NCBI GenBank assembly: GCA_018436595.1
Contig: JAHDLC010000023.1
Location: forward strand, 1 to 64,000
Direction: 5' to 3'
Length of the DNA stretch: 64,000 nucleotides
Source: Synergistaceae bacterium
Lineage (GTDB): Bacteria; Synergistota; Synergistia; Synergistales; Aminobacteriaceae
Below are positions 1 to 7,968 of this stretch, piece by piece (positions within the stretch are counted from its first letter, which is position 1; every line of letters starts with the position of its first letter). The notes below the pieces were generated by a model. The model was not told where the DNA came from, did not search any database, and saw only the letters and a program-made list of their open reading frames with translations. Position numbers and translations under genes: made by a program.

Positions 1-2049
1 CCCCACAAGCTCTTCGGCCGCCTTCGCGATGGATTCCGTCACCCGCCCCTGCTCCTCCATGGACCGGTTGATGTTCTCCACCTGCTCGCTGATGTCCGCT
101 CCCGCCCGGGCCACGTGGTCCATCCCCGCCGTCATCTCTTCTGCGCTCGCCGACTGCTCCTGCATGGTCGCCGCTATGGACTGCACGTTCTCCGTGATGG
201 ACGCCACCCGGGTGATCACCCCGTCAATGACGGTCTTCGTCTCCCCGGCACGGGCCACGAGCTCCCGGATCTTCTCCGCGCTTCCCTTCTGGTCCGCCAG
301 GGCCTTCTCCGTCTTCCCCGAGATTTCCCCGATGACCTTCCCCACTTCGGCCGCCGCGCGGTTCGATTCCTCGGCCAGCTTCCGCACTTCCTCCGCCACC
401 ACCGCGAAGCCTCGTCCCGCCTCTCCCGCGCGGGCAGCCTCGATGGCCGCGTTCAGCGCCAGGAGGTTCGTCTGGTCGGCAATCTGGGTGATGGTGTTCA
501 CGAATCCCGTGATACCCGACACCGACCTGGCCAGCTCCGTCACCGCCGCGCTGACCTGGCCGCCAGCCCCGGAGACGTCTTCTATCAGGGAGCTCATTTC
601 GTCCAGCGCCTTGCCTCCCTGTTCCGCCGCCATGGAGATTTCCTGGGCCTGCTCGCCCGATTCGGCGGCCGCCTTGGCCCCCGCCTGGGACGCGCTCGCC
701 ACTTCCTCCACTCCGGCGTTGGCTTCCTCGATGGCGCTCACCGTGTCGTGGGTGTTCTTCGACACCTTGCCCACGAGATTGATCACTTCCTGCACCGAGG
801 CGCTGCTCTGTTCCGACGCGGCGCTCATGTCCTCGGCCCGGGAGAGCACCTTCGAGGCGCTTTCGAGGATTCCCCTGACCGTCCCGGCGGTGCCGGAGAT
901 GAGCCGGTTCACCGCGTCGGCCACGTTCCGGATTTCCTCGATGGACGTGTCCGCCTCCACCGAGGCGGTGAGGTCGCCGGTCTCGGCCACGTACCGGGCC
1001 CGCTCGGCGGCCGCCCGGAGGGGCCGGGCGAGGCTCCTGGAGAAGAGGACGATCACGATGGAGGCCACCACGAGGACGGCTATGATGCCGATGTAGACCG
1101 CCCGGCGCATGGCTCCCACCGCGGAGAGGGATTCCGAGACGTCGCTTGCCGCGAACACGACGTAGCCGTTCGCAAGGGTCCAGTAGGACATGGTCTTGGG
1201 GACGCCGTTCCACATATAGTCGATCCGGCCCTTTTTGTCATTGATTATGCCGTCGGCGTACGGGGCGAAGCTCCCGTCGACAACTTCCCGGAATCCCGGC
1301 CCGTCGAACTTCAGGGTGGGGTGGTGGAGGTATTTCAGGTCCCTGTTGAGAAGGAAGGCATACCCCGAATCGTAGATTTTCACCGAATCGAGGACCGACC
1401 TGACGAAATTGAAGGAAAATGTCATCCCGACGATGGCGGCAACCTGGCCGTCGATGAGCACAGGCTGGGAATAGACCACCACTTCTTCGCCGCTTTCGGA
1501 AAGCTGGATGTCGCCCCAGTAGGGAGCGATAGTGTCAAGGGGTCTCCAGAACCATGCGGAGGAGAGATCCTTCCGGTCGATAAGCTGGGCGGGGTTCATC
1601 TTCTTTCCGTCGAGGAACATGAAAAGGGAGCCGGCATCCGCCCGTTCGAAGGCCACCATGAAGGTTTTTTCGGTACCGTAGATCTCAGGGTTGAAGATGA
1701 TGAACAGCCTCCGGGCCTCCGGCGACTGGATCCCGAGGTCGGTCATGAACTTGCCGTTCTGGGCGCCGAACTGGGGCACCACGATGTCCGCCACTTCGGG
1801 ATTGGGAAGGCTGGTGAACCTGGTGGTGACGAGGGCCGACAGCGCCTGGAGCATGCCGTCGAACTTGTTGAAGGTGGCGTCCAGCCGGTAGGAAAGGGAT
1901 TCCGCCAGGGTGATCTCGTACTGCCCGGCCGAATCCTCGAGTCCCCGACCGCCGATGTGCATGGCGTAAAACCCGATCCCCCCCACAGCGAGCGCAAGAA
2001 GCACGATGACCACAGCCAGAATGCGCGTTGCGAGTCTGTTCAGTTTCAA
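1..2049 (-). CDS. Methyl-accepting chemotaxis protein (C-terminus beyond window)
   Basis: Transmembrane chemoreceptor that relays ligand binding to CheA/CheW. I read the minus strand from a TTG at 2049, preceded by a G-rich Shine-Dalgarno stretch (GGGGGGAG) 8 nt upstream. The product begins [18 protein letters not shown], an N-terminal membrane helix, followed by an extracytoplasmic region of about 300 residues that looks like a Cache sensor. A second membrane helix and HAMP-like linker lie near 1000-1130. The highly conserved signalling hairpin [17 protein letters not shown] is encoded around 420-490, followed by [18 protein letters not shown]. The frame runs off the left edge, so the last C-terminal residues are missing. 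The TTG start is likely but not certain. The ligand is unknown. Confidence 0.9.
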   Translation of the reverse strand, partial: MKLNRLATRILAVVIVLLALAVGGIGFYAMHIGGRGLEDSAGQYEITLAESLSYRLDATFNKFDGMLQALSALVTTRFTSLPNPEVADIVVPQFGAQNGKFMTDLGIQSPEARRLFIIFNPEIYGTEKTFMVAFERADAGSLFMFLDGKKMNPAQLIDRKDLSSAWFWRPLDTIAPYWGDIQLSESGEEVVVYSQPVLIDGQVAAIVGMTFSFNFVRSVLDSVKIYDSGYAFLLNRDLKYLHHPTLKFDGPGFREVVDGSFAPYADGIINDKKGRIDYMWNGVPKTMSYWTLANGYVVFAASDVSESLSAVGAMRRAVYIGIIAVLVVASIVIVLFSRSLARPLRAAAERARYVAETGDLTASVEADTSIEEIRNVADAVNRLISGTAGTVRGILESASKVLSRAEDMSAASEQSSASVQEVINLVGKVSKNTHDTVSAIEEANAGVEEVASASQAGAKAAAESGEQAQEISMAAEQGGKALDEMSSLIEDVSGAGGQVSAAVTELARSVSGITGFVNTITQIADQTNLLALNAAIEAARAGEAGRGFAVVAEEVRKLAEESNRAAAEVGKVIGEISGKTEKALADQKGSAEKIRELVARAGETKTVIDGVITRVASITENVQSIAATMQEQSASAEEMTAGMDHVARAGADISEQVENINRSMEEQGRVTESIAKAAEELVG

Positions 2050-2219
2050 GGAAGAACTCCCCCCTCTGAAGATGATTGTGGAAAAAAGCCTCCATCACTG
2101 AAGGCTCCGTGCACACACCAAACCTGCAACAGTCCGGATGTCCCGGCCTGAAAACCGGAGATCAGGGGGTGTGCGTTCCGGGCCTGCGCCCGGTGATTCC
2201 TTTGGAGTGCAGAAGAATG

Positions 2220-2651
2220 CTACAGTCGTTCCTTGAGTTCCTTGAGGTGCTGCGCCCGCTCCGCACCTTTCTCGTCCAGGCCGAGGCGGTTTACCACAAC
2301 CCGTTCATTCACGCCGCGGAAAATGGTCCCGAGGGCGTCGGTGCCCGTGACGTCGAAGATGAGCCTGTTCCCCCGGATTTCCCGGAGAACGGCCTTCACG
2401 GTTACCGTGGTGCCGAGCATGGCCGGGATCTCGTGTTCCAGGTCGATCCTGCGGCCTACGGAAAGGTATCCCTCCGGAAGCAGATTTTCCGTCACCGCCA
2501 TGGCTGCCTGGACGGCCAGCGCCGCACAGGCTGAAGTGGAAAGGTACTGGTTCAGGTAGGGAGATGAATTGCCGATGGTATCCTCAATTTCTACCGTCTT
2601 CTTCACCTCGGCGCTCAGCCCTGCTTTCAGGACCTCGGAAAGGTTCAGCAT
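2220..2651 (-). CDS. Hotdog-fold thioesterase, FlK-like
   Basis: A 143-residue single-domain protein resembling the FlK-type (fluoroacetyl-CoA thioesterase) branch of the hotdog superfamily. These proteins hydrolyse small acyl-CoA thioesters. Family-like features are the N-terminal TVEIEDTIGN segment, the small-residue helix ACAALAVQAAM, and the LEHEIPAMLGTTVTVKA and FDVTGTDALGTIFRGVNERVVV strands. The start ATG follows GGAGGG at a good distance. It lies 39 nt downstream of the stop of the adjacent PAS-GGDEF-HD-GYP gene on the same strand, so the two may be cotranscribed. The substrate cannot be told from sequence, and true fluoroacetate resistance is not implied. Confidence 0.75.
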   Translation of the reverse strand: MLNLSEVLKAGLSAEVKKTVEIEDTIGNSSPYLNQYLSTSACAALAVQAAMAVTENLLPEGYLSVGRRIDLEHEIPAMLGTTVTVKAVLREIRGNRLIFDVTGTDALGTIFRGVNERVVVNRLGLDEKGAERAQHLKELKERL

Positions 2652-2690
2652 GGAGCATCCCTCCTTCAGTTGTTATACTCTCTCCACAGT

Positions 2691-4172
2691 CTATTCTATC
2701 GTAAAATCCCTCACCGGGGGCAAGGAATCCTCCGGTTCTTCATCCAGTCTTTCCGCGATTTCCAGGAGCAGGGCGGCAAGGTTCGGGTCAAACTGCCGTC
2801 CCGCCTGCTCCTTCACTTCCCTGAGAGCCTTGTCCCGGGTTTTGGCCGGCCGGTAGGGAGTCTCCCGGGTCATAACGTCGAATGCGTCGGCCAGGGCGAT
2901 GATCCTGGAGAGGAGGGGAATGTCCTCCCCCCGGAGGCCGGAGGGGTATCCCGTACCGTCCCACCGTTCGTGGTGGGAAAGGATTTCATCCGCCACGGAG
3001 GCCACGTCCGGAGTGGCGGCGGAAGCCACCTTGTATCCCGCCTCCGCGTGCCGATTCACGTCCTCCCGTTCTTCGTCCGTCAGGGGGGCTGTTTTCACTA
3101 AAAGTTTCGACGGGACCGAAGCCTTTCCGATATCGTGAAGGAGTGCGGCGAGATCGAGTTTTTCCAGGTCCAGCCTGTCCAGGCCGAGCCGCCTGCCCAG
3201 CATGCGGCAGAGCCGTCTCACCGAAAGGTTGTGTTCCGCCGTTTCAGGCGTGTCCTCCGCAAGGGACGCGAAAATATTCTCGAGGATGGTCTCCCTGATC
3301 TTTCTGCTTTCCGCCGTTTTCTTATCGTACATTTCCTCCTCGGCGTCCCGGAACACGTTGGCGAAATCCTGCCAGCGGTGGAGCTTCGCGCTGTATCCGA
3401 GGGACATGCTGGGAGGGACGGGCATGTCCTTCACCTGGATCTTTTTGAAGGCGTCCTCGATGCGGCCGACGATGGAAGCGGCGTCCTCCTCACGGGTATG
3501 GGGCAGCAGAATGACGAATTCATCCCCTCCCCAGCGGAAGAGGAGGTCGCTGCTCCTGCAGATTTTTCTCAGGACTTTCGCCGCCGCCTTCAGGAGGTTG
3601 TCCCCCACCTGGTGCCCGAAAGCGTCGTTTGCCATTTTCAGCCCGTTGAGATCACCCATGATGACGCTGAGAGGAAGCTGCCGGTCGCAGTCGAGCCGTT
3701 TCAGCTCCTCCTCGAAGAAAGCCCTGTTGTACAGCCCGGTAAGAGGGTCCTTGAAGGCGTTCCTGGACAGGATCTCCCCGGCGGCCTTGAGCTCCGGGAC
3801 ATCCCTGGCGATGGTCAGGACGGCCTGTTCCTCACCCCGGACGAGGGGGAAAAAGGTGAGCATCGCCTGAAACGAGCTGCCGTCCTTTCGGCGGATGATT
3901 CCTTCCGAGGAGAAGGGATGGCCCGTATCCAGGTTTTTCCAGGCCTGCTTCAGCCGGAGGGGCGGCGGGGACGCCAGAACTGCCGTCATGTCTGATGACA
4001 GCAGTTCCTGGGCGGTGAAACCGAGGCCCTTCACCGCCGCTGGATTGACCTCCCTGATTTTCCCGGCGAGGGTATGGATAAAGACGAATTCAGCGATCCC
4101 CGCCATAAGGCAGGACACAAGCTCTCCGGCCTCGAAGGCTGATTTTTCGGGAGCGGCGTCTGTGCGGTCCAT
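2691..4172 (-). CDS. PAS-GGDEF-HD-GYP cyclic-di-GMP protein
   Basis: A 493-residue cytoplasmic signalling protein. Residues about 15-130 form a PAS sensor. Residues about 140-290 form a GGDEF domain with the intact active-site motif RWGGDEFVILLPH. Residues about 305-480 form an HD-GYP phosphodiesterase with HDIGK and HHERWDGTGYPSGLRGE. Both the synthesis and degradation motifs of c-di-GMP turnover are therefore present in one chain. No membrane segment is seen. It is divergent from the parA gene, with about 157 nt between starts. Which activity dominates cannot be inferred. Confidence 0.9.
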   Translation of the reverse strand: MDRTDAAPEKSAFEAGELVSCLMAGIAEFVFIHTLAGKIREVNPAAVKGLGFTAQELLSSDMTAVLASPPPLRLKQAWKNLDTGHPFSSEGIIRRKDGSSFQAMLTFFPLVRGEEQAVLTIARDVPELKAAGEILSRNAFKDPLTGLYNRAFFEEELKRLDCDRQLPLSVIMGDLNGLKMANDAFGHQVGDNLLKAAAKVLRKICRSSDLLFRWGGDEFVILLPHTREEDAASIVGRIEDAFKKIQVKDMPVPPSMSLGYSAKLHRWQDFANVFRDAEEEMYDKKTAESRKIRETILENIFASLAEDTPETAEHNLSVRRLCRMLGRRLGLDRLDLEKLDLAALLHDIGKASVPSKLLVKTAPLTDEEREDVNRHAEAGYKVASAATPDVASVADEILSHHERWDGTGYPSGLRGEDIPLLSRIIALADAFDVMTRETPYRPAKTRDKALREVKEQAGRQFDPNLAALLLEIAERLDEEPEDSLPPVRDFTIE

Positions 4173-4329
4173 TCTCTGTTCCTCCTTCTTTTTTGCCTGA
4201 AAAAATGCATTATCCGTTCAATTATACTCCAGGGTCCGGGAAAAACGGGTCTTTCCCCCTACGGCGTTTCTTGTTATATTGTACTGGGCTGCCACTGAAC
4301 TTTTCATCCCCAGATCGAGGAGGTTTTTC

Positions 4330-5097
4330 ATGAGAATCGTCGGATTCTGCAATCTGAAGGGCGGCGTGGGGAAGACCACCGCGTGCCAGAATCTTGCCGT
4401 GGCCCTTGCCCGGAGAGGACTCCGGGTCGCCGCTCTCGATCTTGACCCCCAGAGCAATCTCACGGCCGGGTTCGGCATTGCCGTTCCGGAAGAGCATCCG
4501 TATATCTATGATTTCCTTCTCGGGGACGCTGCCTTTGAAGATGTCAAAATCTCCCGGGAGGGGGTCGACGTGGTTCCCAGCACCCTCGACCTCGCCATGG
4601 TCGAAATGCAGATAGAGAGCCAGCCCGGGAGGGACACCCTCCTTCGGGACGCCCTGGAGTCGGCCTCCCTTTCCGGCTACGACTGCGTCTTCTGCGACAG
4701 CCCCCCCCAGCTCGGGATATTCACCCGGAATGTCCTCGCGGCGTCCCATGAAGTCATTGTTCCCCTGGAAAGCGAATTTTTCAGCCTCGCGGGACTCCGC
4801 CTCCTCTCCAGGACGGTGGAGCTTTTCCGCAAAAGGCTCAACCGGGGGCTGGCCATCGGGGGGGTGCTCCTCACCAGGCACAACCCCAAGATCATCATGA
4901 ACAGGGAAGTGGAAAAAGAGGTCCGAAGCCATTTCGGGGACAGGGTGTTCAGGCGATACATCCGTCAGAACATCAGCCTCGTTGAAGCCAGCGGCGCGGG
5001 TGTCTCGGTCTTCGGATACGATCCTGACAGCAACGGTGCCCTCGATTATTCGGTGGCGGCGGAAGAACTGCTTGAGAGGTGGAAAAACAATGGCTAA
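4330..5097 (+). CDS. ParA/Soj-family ATPase
   Basis: A 255-residue ParA-type ATPase used for DNA or cargo positioning. The deviant Walker A motif LKGGVGKTT lies at residues about 9-17, followed by the LDLDPQSNLTAGFG switch region and the CDSPPQLG Walker B region. The length matches Soj-type ParA proteins without an N-terminal DNA-binding domain. I chose the ATG at 4330 because it follows AGGAGG and starts the conserved MRIVGFCNLKGG. The stop overlaps the next start by 8 nt (5090-5097), so the two are translationally coupled. No ParB homologue is in the window. The partner may be the coupled basic protein. Confidence 0.88.
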   Translation: MRIVGFCNLKGGVGKTTACQNLAVALARRGLRVAALDLDPQSNLTAGFGIAVPEEHPYIYDFLLGDAAFEDVKISREGVDVVPSTLDLAMVEMQIESQPGRDTLLRDALESASLSGYDCVFCDSPPQLGIFTRNVLAASHEVIVPLESEFFSLAGLRLLSRTVELFRKRLNRGLAIGGVLLTRHNPKIIMNREVEKEVRSHFGDRVFRRYIRQNISLVEASGAGVSVFGYDPDSNGALDYSVAAEELLERWKNNG

Positions 5098-5665
5098 AAA
5101 AAGACCCAGCCTGAAAAATTATCTTTCCACGGGAGAAGTGTTCGCGGGAGAGGAATCCCTGCCCGCACACGGGGAAACGGCGGGGAAAGCGGCTTCCCCG
5201 GAAACGGCGCCGGAGGAAAGCAAAAAGCCGGCGGCGAAAACAAAGGCCGCCCCTTCAAAAAAGAAGGCCCAGGCGGCACCGGGGAAAAAAACGGCCGGTG
5301 AGAAAAAGGCTCCCGCCCCGCGGAGCCGGACGAAAAAGGCTTCTCCTACCCCGGAGAAGCCTCCGGAAAAGAAAGGGAAAGATGTCCTTCCGGAAAGAGC
5401 CGATTCCATCCTGGAGATGCTGGCCCGGGAAGACCGTCCCCTGTGGGAGAAGCTCTTCGGGGCGGCCGAGACGGAATTCCTTCCCCTGGACCTGGTGGAG
5501 CGGCGGGAGGATTTTCGTACCATGCCCCGGGACCGGTTCACCCTCTTCCGGCTCGAGGAGCCCGGAAAACCGCTCCATCACGTGAGAACCAGCGTCCAGA
5601 TCCGGGAACCCCTGGTGTGCCTCATCAAGTGGGACGAGACGGGGAGGATTTCCGTCTTCAGATAA
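5090..5665 (+). CDS. Unrecognised protein with basic Lys/Ala/Pro-rich linker, coupled to ParA
   Basis: A 191-residue protein of no family I recognise. Residues 1-20 are MAKKRPSLKNYLSTGEVFAG, then about 90 residues are low-complexity Lys/Ala/Pro/Glu-rich sequence reminiscent of histone H1-like tails. A folded C-terminal part follows (from about residue 105, ADSILEMLAREDRPLWEKLF) and ends LVCLIKWDETGRISVFR. The ATG at 5090 sits inside the end of parA. Tight coupling and the basic tail suggest a DNA- or ParA-binding adaptor, but this is inference. The C-terminal end overlaps the remnant gene on the opposite strand by 8 nt. Confidence 0.7.
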   Translation: MAKKRPSLKNYLSTGEVFAGEESLPAHGETAGKAASPETAPEESKKPAAKTKAAPSKKKAQAAPGKKTAGEKKAPAPRSRTKKASPTPEKPPEKKGKDVLPERADSILEMLAREDRPLWEKLFGAAETEFLPLDLVERREDFRTMPRDRFTLFRLEEPGKPLHHVRTSVQIREPLVCLIKWDETGRISVFR

Positions 5666-6571
5666 CGGGCGGCGTTTTCTGCAGCATTTCCGCTGTTTCT
5701 TCGAACGGCCGGGGATACCCGAAGAAATATCCCTGGCCGTGGGTGGCTCCATGCTCCAGGGTCCGAGGAGATTTCAAGCAGGGCTGCCGGTAACCCGTCA
5801 ATGTCCCGGAGGACGGAAAAACCGGTGATCACCTCCGGAGAGACTGGCCGGGAGAGGAAACCCTTTCCCGCCGACTTCACCGAGTCCAGCATTTCCCTCA
5901 GATTTTCCGGAAGGGATTCACCGGCAGGATGGATCCTCAGAGGAAGGAGAAGGGATTCCGAAAGAGAGGACGCCTCCCGCTCCCCAATTTCCCTCGCCAA
6001 AACGAGAATCCCTTTCGGCGGTCCGGAGCCGTCGCTCCTGAGGATCGGTGCCACGGACACCATGAAGAGGGTGTCCCGGTGGAGGAAAAATCCGGAGAAG
6101 CCGTCACCCGTCACCCCCGGCCTTGCCGGCCAGGGAGGTTCCCTGGTGCCTGATCCGGTCCACAAAGGCCGCGGCACCGTCGGTGAGGACAGGTCCCGAA
6201 GAGATGACCGTCCCGTCCGGTGAGAGGAAGACCATGGCTGCGAGGTGCAGGGTTTCCAGGGTCTCTTCCTGGAGGTTCACAGCCTCGTACAGTCCGTTCA
6301 TGTCGTCCATATAGGCGTAGGTATCGTCCCAGGAGGCCCAGTCCCGGTTGACCCGCAGAAGGGCCTCCGCTTCCCGGGAGAGAAGGTTCTCCGCCCTGGC
6401 GGAATTTTCGGAGAGGGATTCGGTTTCAAGATCCCTGTAGCTGTCCAGAACAAGCATTCCGGAGAGGGCTGACATTCCCCCCAGGAAGAGGAGCGTGGAG
6501 GCAACGACGATAAGGAGGGTTCTCAGGCGTATCGACATCGGGACCATCGCCTTTCGGGATGTGTGGATCAT
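5658..6571 (-). pseudogene. Remnant of a CHASE4...EAL signalling protein (frameshift and internal deletion)
   Basis: The minus strand encodes a signal-anchor helix (LRTLLIVVASTLLFLGG) and a CHASE4-like sensor domain, with the characteristic WASWDDTYAYMDD segment at 6300-6350. The frame breaks near 6105-6130: the first frame ends SLAGKAGGDG and the homologous sequence continues in another frame as GVTGDGFSGFFLHRDTLFMV. CHASE4-like sequence then continues to about 5775 (VLRDIDGLPAALLEISS). From there a third frame reads HGATHGQGYFFGYPRPFEE and stops at 5658. This matches the extreme C-terminus of an EAL phosphodiesterase domain. The HAMP/GGDEF part and most of the EAL domain are absent, so I interpret this as a decayed sensor-GGDEF-EAL gene. 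Confidence 0.7.
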
Positions 6572-6697
6572 GATTTGGAATGAAAAAAACAGGAAAATTA
6601 TAACAGAAAAGAAAGAGTTGATGGAAGGCGTTCCCGGGGAAAAGTGGTATGCTTACGGGAAGCCAAAGAACGTACCCCATGAAAGGTCGGTTTTCCC

Positions 6698-7264
6698 ATG
6701 TATTTTTTCGAGATGCTTCTCTCCGCCCTATCCCTCTCCATGGATGCCCTGGCGGCGTCCCTCGGGATCGGGGCGTGCCTCGGCGCCGCCACGGGGGGCG
6801 CGGCGGCCCTTCGGGTGGCCGGGGCCTGCGGAGGGTTCCAGTTCGCCATGCCCCTGGCCGGGTGGTTCCTGGGCAGCCGCTTCCTGGTCTTCATTTCAGA
6901 CTATGACCACTGGGTGGCCTTCGGGCTTCTCGCCCTCGTGGGAGGCAACATGATCCGCGAGTCCTTCAGGCCCGAGGACCCCACCTGTCCTGCCTCCGAC
7001 CCCTCCTGCGGCGTCGCCCTCCTGACGGTGGCCGTTGCCACGTCCATCGACGCCCTTGCCGTGGGGGTGAGCTTCGCCGCCGTTGGGGCGCCGGTGATGG
7101 TACTGGCTTCATGGTCGGGGGCCATCACCGCCTTCGCCTGTTTCGGCGGCGTGCTGGCGGGATTCCGCGTTGGCCAGCTTTTCGGAAAGAAAGTTGAGTT
7201 CGCCGGTGGACTCGTGCTCTGCCTCATCGGCGTGAACATCCTGAGGGTCCACCTCATGGGGTAG
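6698..7264 (+). CDS. mntP: MntP-family manganese efflux pump
   Basis: A 188-residue six-helix membrane protein of the MntP (former DUF204) family, which exports Mn2+. It shows the two repeated LSMDALAASLGIG and VATSIDALAVGVSFA segments, each carrying the conserved Asp of the family, and ends GLVLCLIGVNILRVHLMG. The length is typical. The ribosome-binding site before 6698 is weak (AAAGG about 14 nt upstream). No recognisable Mn2+ riboswitch precedes it in the 126-nt gap. The next gene starts 17 nt after the stop. Confidence 0.9.
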   Translation: MYFFEMLLSALSLSMDALAASLGIGACLGAATGGAAALRVAGACGGFQFAMPLAGWFLGSRFLVFISDYDHWVAFGLLALVGGNMIRESFRPEDPTCPASDPSCGVALLTVAVATSIDALAVGVSFAAVGAPVMVLASWSGAITAFACFGGVLAGFRVGQLFGKKVEFAGGLVLCLIGVNILRVHLMG

Positions 7265-7281
7265 CCGGCGGGGAAGCCTGG

Positions 7282-7524
7282 GTGTACATGGTGCGGTGCG
7301 CCGACGGAACGCTGTACACCGGCTGGACTTTCGACCTTCCCGCGAGGATCGAGGCTCACAACCGCGGAAAGGGAGCCCGGTACACGGCGGGGCGGCGGCC
7401 CGTGGAGCTTGTCTTCAGCGAGCGCCTTCCCTCGAAGGGCGATGCCCTGCGGCGGGAGCTGGCCATCAAGAAAATGGCCAGGCAGGAAAAGGAAAAACTG
7501 GCGGCGGAACGGTCCCGGCCCTAA
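7282..7524 (+). CDS. GIY-YIG domain protein, UPF0213/YhbQ type
   Basis: An 80-residue stand-alone GIY-YIG nuclease-fold protein. The sequence opens MYMVRCADGTLYTGWTFDL, in which YMV and YTG are the GIY-YIG equivalents. It continues with RIEAHNRGKGARYTAGRRPVELV, containing the conserved Arg, His/Asn and Tyr positions. The start is a GTG at 7282. The gene lies just downstream of mntP. Its TAA stop at 7522-7524 is embedded in the left end of a large inverted-repeat element. The cellular role of this family is poorly defined. Confidence 0.85.
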   Translation: MYMVRCADGTLYTGWTFDLPARIEAHNRGKGARYTAGRRPVELVFSERLPSKGDALRRELAIKKMARQEKEKLAAERSRP

Positions 7525-7684
7525 ATCCGCAGCTTTTCCTGGCAGAGGGAGTGTCGCCGGGCACAGCGCCCGGGCCGAGAAACCGACAAGGATGTCGGTT
7601 TCAGGTGCAGTTGTCAAGGACGACAATCTGCACCGGCGGCCCAAGCGAGCACCGGTGACGCTCCCCGCTGCCTGTGGATTTAGG
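7520..7684. repeat. Large structured inverted-repeat element
   Basis: About 165 bp of nested palindromes that is not coding. Outer arms are TAAATCCGCAG (7522-7532) and CTGTGGATTTA (7672-7682). Next are GGCAG (7541-7545) with CTGCC, and GGGAGTGTCGCCGG (7547-7560) with CCGGTGACGCTCCC (7652-7665). Inside are a perfect 10-bp stem GAAACCGACA/TGTCGGTTTC with AGGA loop (7579-7602) and a long stem from GGTGCAG (7604) to CTGCACC (7634). A 36-bp fragment of the same sequence occurs inverted at 9271-9306, so this is a dispersed repeat of REP/MITE or structured-RNA type. It overlaps the upstream stop codon and precedes the corA promoter. Confidence 0.75.
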
Positions 7685-7695
7685 CCGGCTTCCTC

Positions 7696-7725
7696 TTGTA
7701 CCTCCGGAAGGGGAAGGGCTATAAT
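7696..7725 (+). promoter_or_regulatory. Predicted sigma-70-type promoter of corA
   Basis: TTGTAC (7696-7701) and TATAAT (7720-7725) are separated by 18 nt. Transcription would begin near 7732, giving an unusually long leader of about 235 nt before corA. That leader contains a short ORF and an intrinsic-terminator-like hairpin. Confidence 0.65.
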
Positions 7726-7758
7726 ATAATCCATTTCCGAACAGGAAAGGAGACCGGC

Positions 7759-7812
7759 ATGGAAAGCGAATGTAGCGCGAGACCAGAACCGTTGTGCGGC
7801 CACATCGGCTGA
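7759..7812 (+). CDS. Candidate 17-residue corA leader peptide
   Basis: A short ORF encoding MESECSARPEPLCGHIG, ended by TGA at 7810-7812. Its ATG is preceded by AGGAAAGGAG, one of the better ribosome-binding sites in the region, and it starts about 27 nt after the predicted transcription start. It is followed by hairpins and a terminator-like stem before corA. Proline-containing leader ORFs of similar size control Mg2+ transporter genes in enterobacteria (mgtL, corL). The arrangement here is analogous, but the peptide is not recognisably homologous. Translation is unproven. Confidence 0.5.
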   Translation: MESECSARPEPLCGHIG

Positions 7813-7855
7813 GGGCGTCCCGACGGTTTTTCGCGTCCGGCGCCCGCCGGGCGTG

Positions 7856-7890
7856 AAAGGAGCGCCTCTTCCGTTTGTCTCTCCTTTTTT
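7856..7890 (+). terminator. Intrinsic terminator/attenuator in corA leader
   Basis: AAAGGAG (7856-7862) can pair with CTCCTTT beginning at 7881, followed by further T residues. An upstream GGCGC (7839-7843) can alternatively pair with the GCGCC inside the terminator loop, and a separate CGCCC/GGGCG stem lies between. Mutually exclusive structures like this suit attenuation. Confidence 0.5.
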
Positions 7891-7968
7891 CGCCCCTTGC
7901 TTTTCCACAGCCCCGGTTCCCGGAATTTGTCCGGGAGAGGGGAATGCTGCGAAGGGGGGAATGCTTCC

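Noticed and set aside
115-2151. Long plus-strand open frame opposite the chemoreceptor
   Set aside because: Composition is Arg/His/Gly-rich shadow sequence. The minus strand carries an intact chemoreceptor with strong motifs over the same interval.
2178-2193. CCGGGC-CTGC-GCCCGG hairpin downstream of the thioesterase gene
   Set aside because: Six base pairs with no T-run on either strand; not enough to call a terminator.
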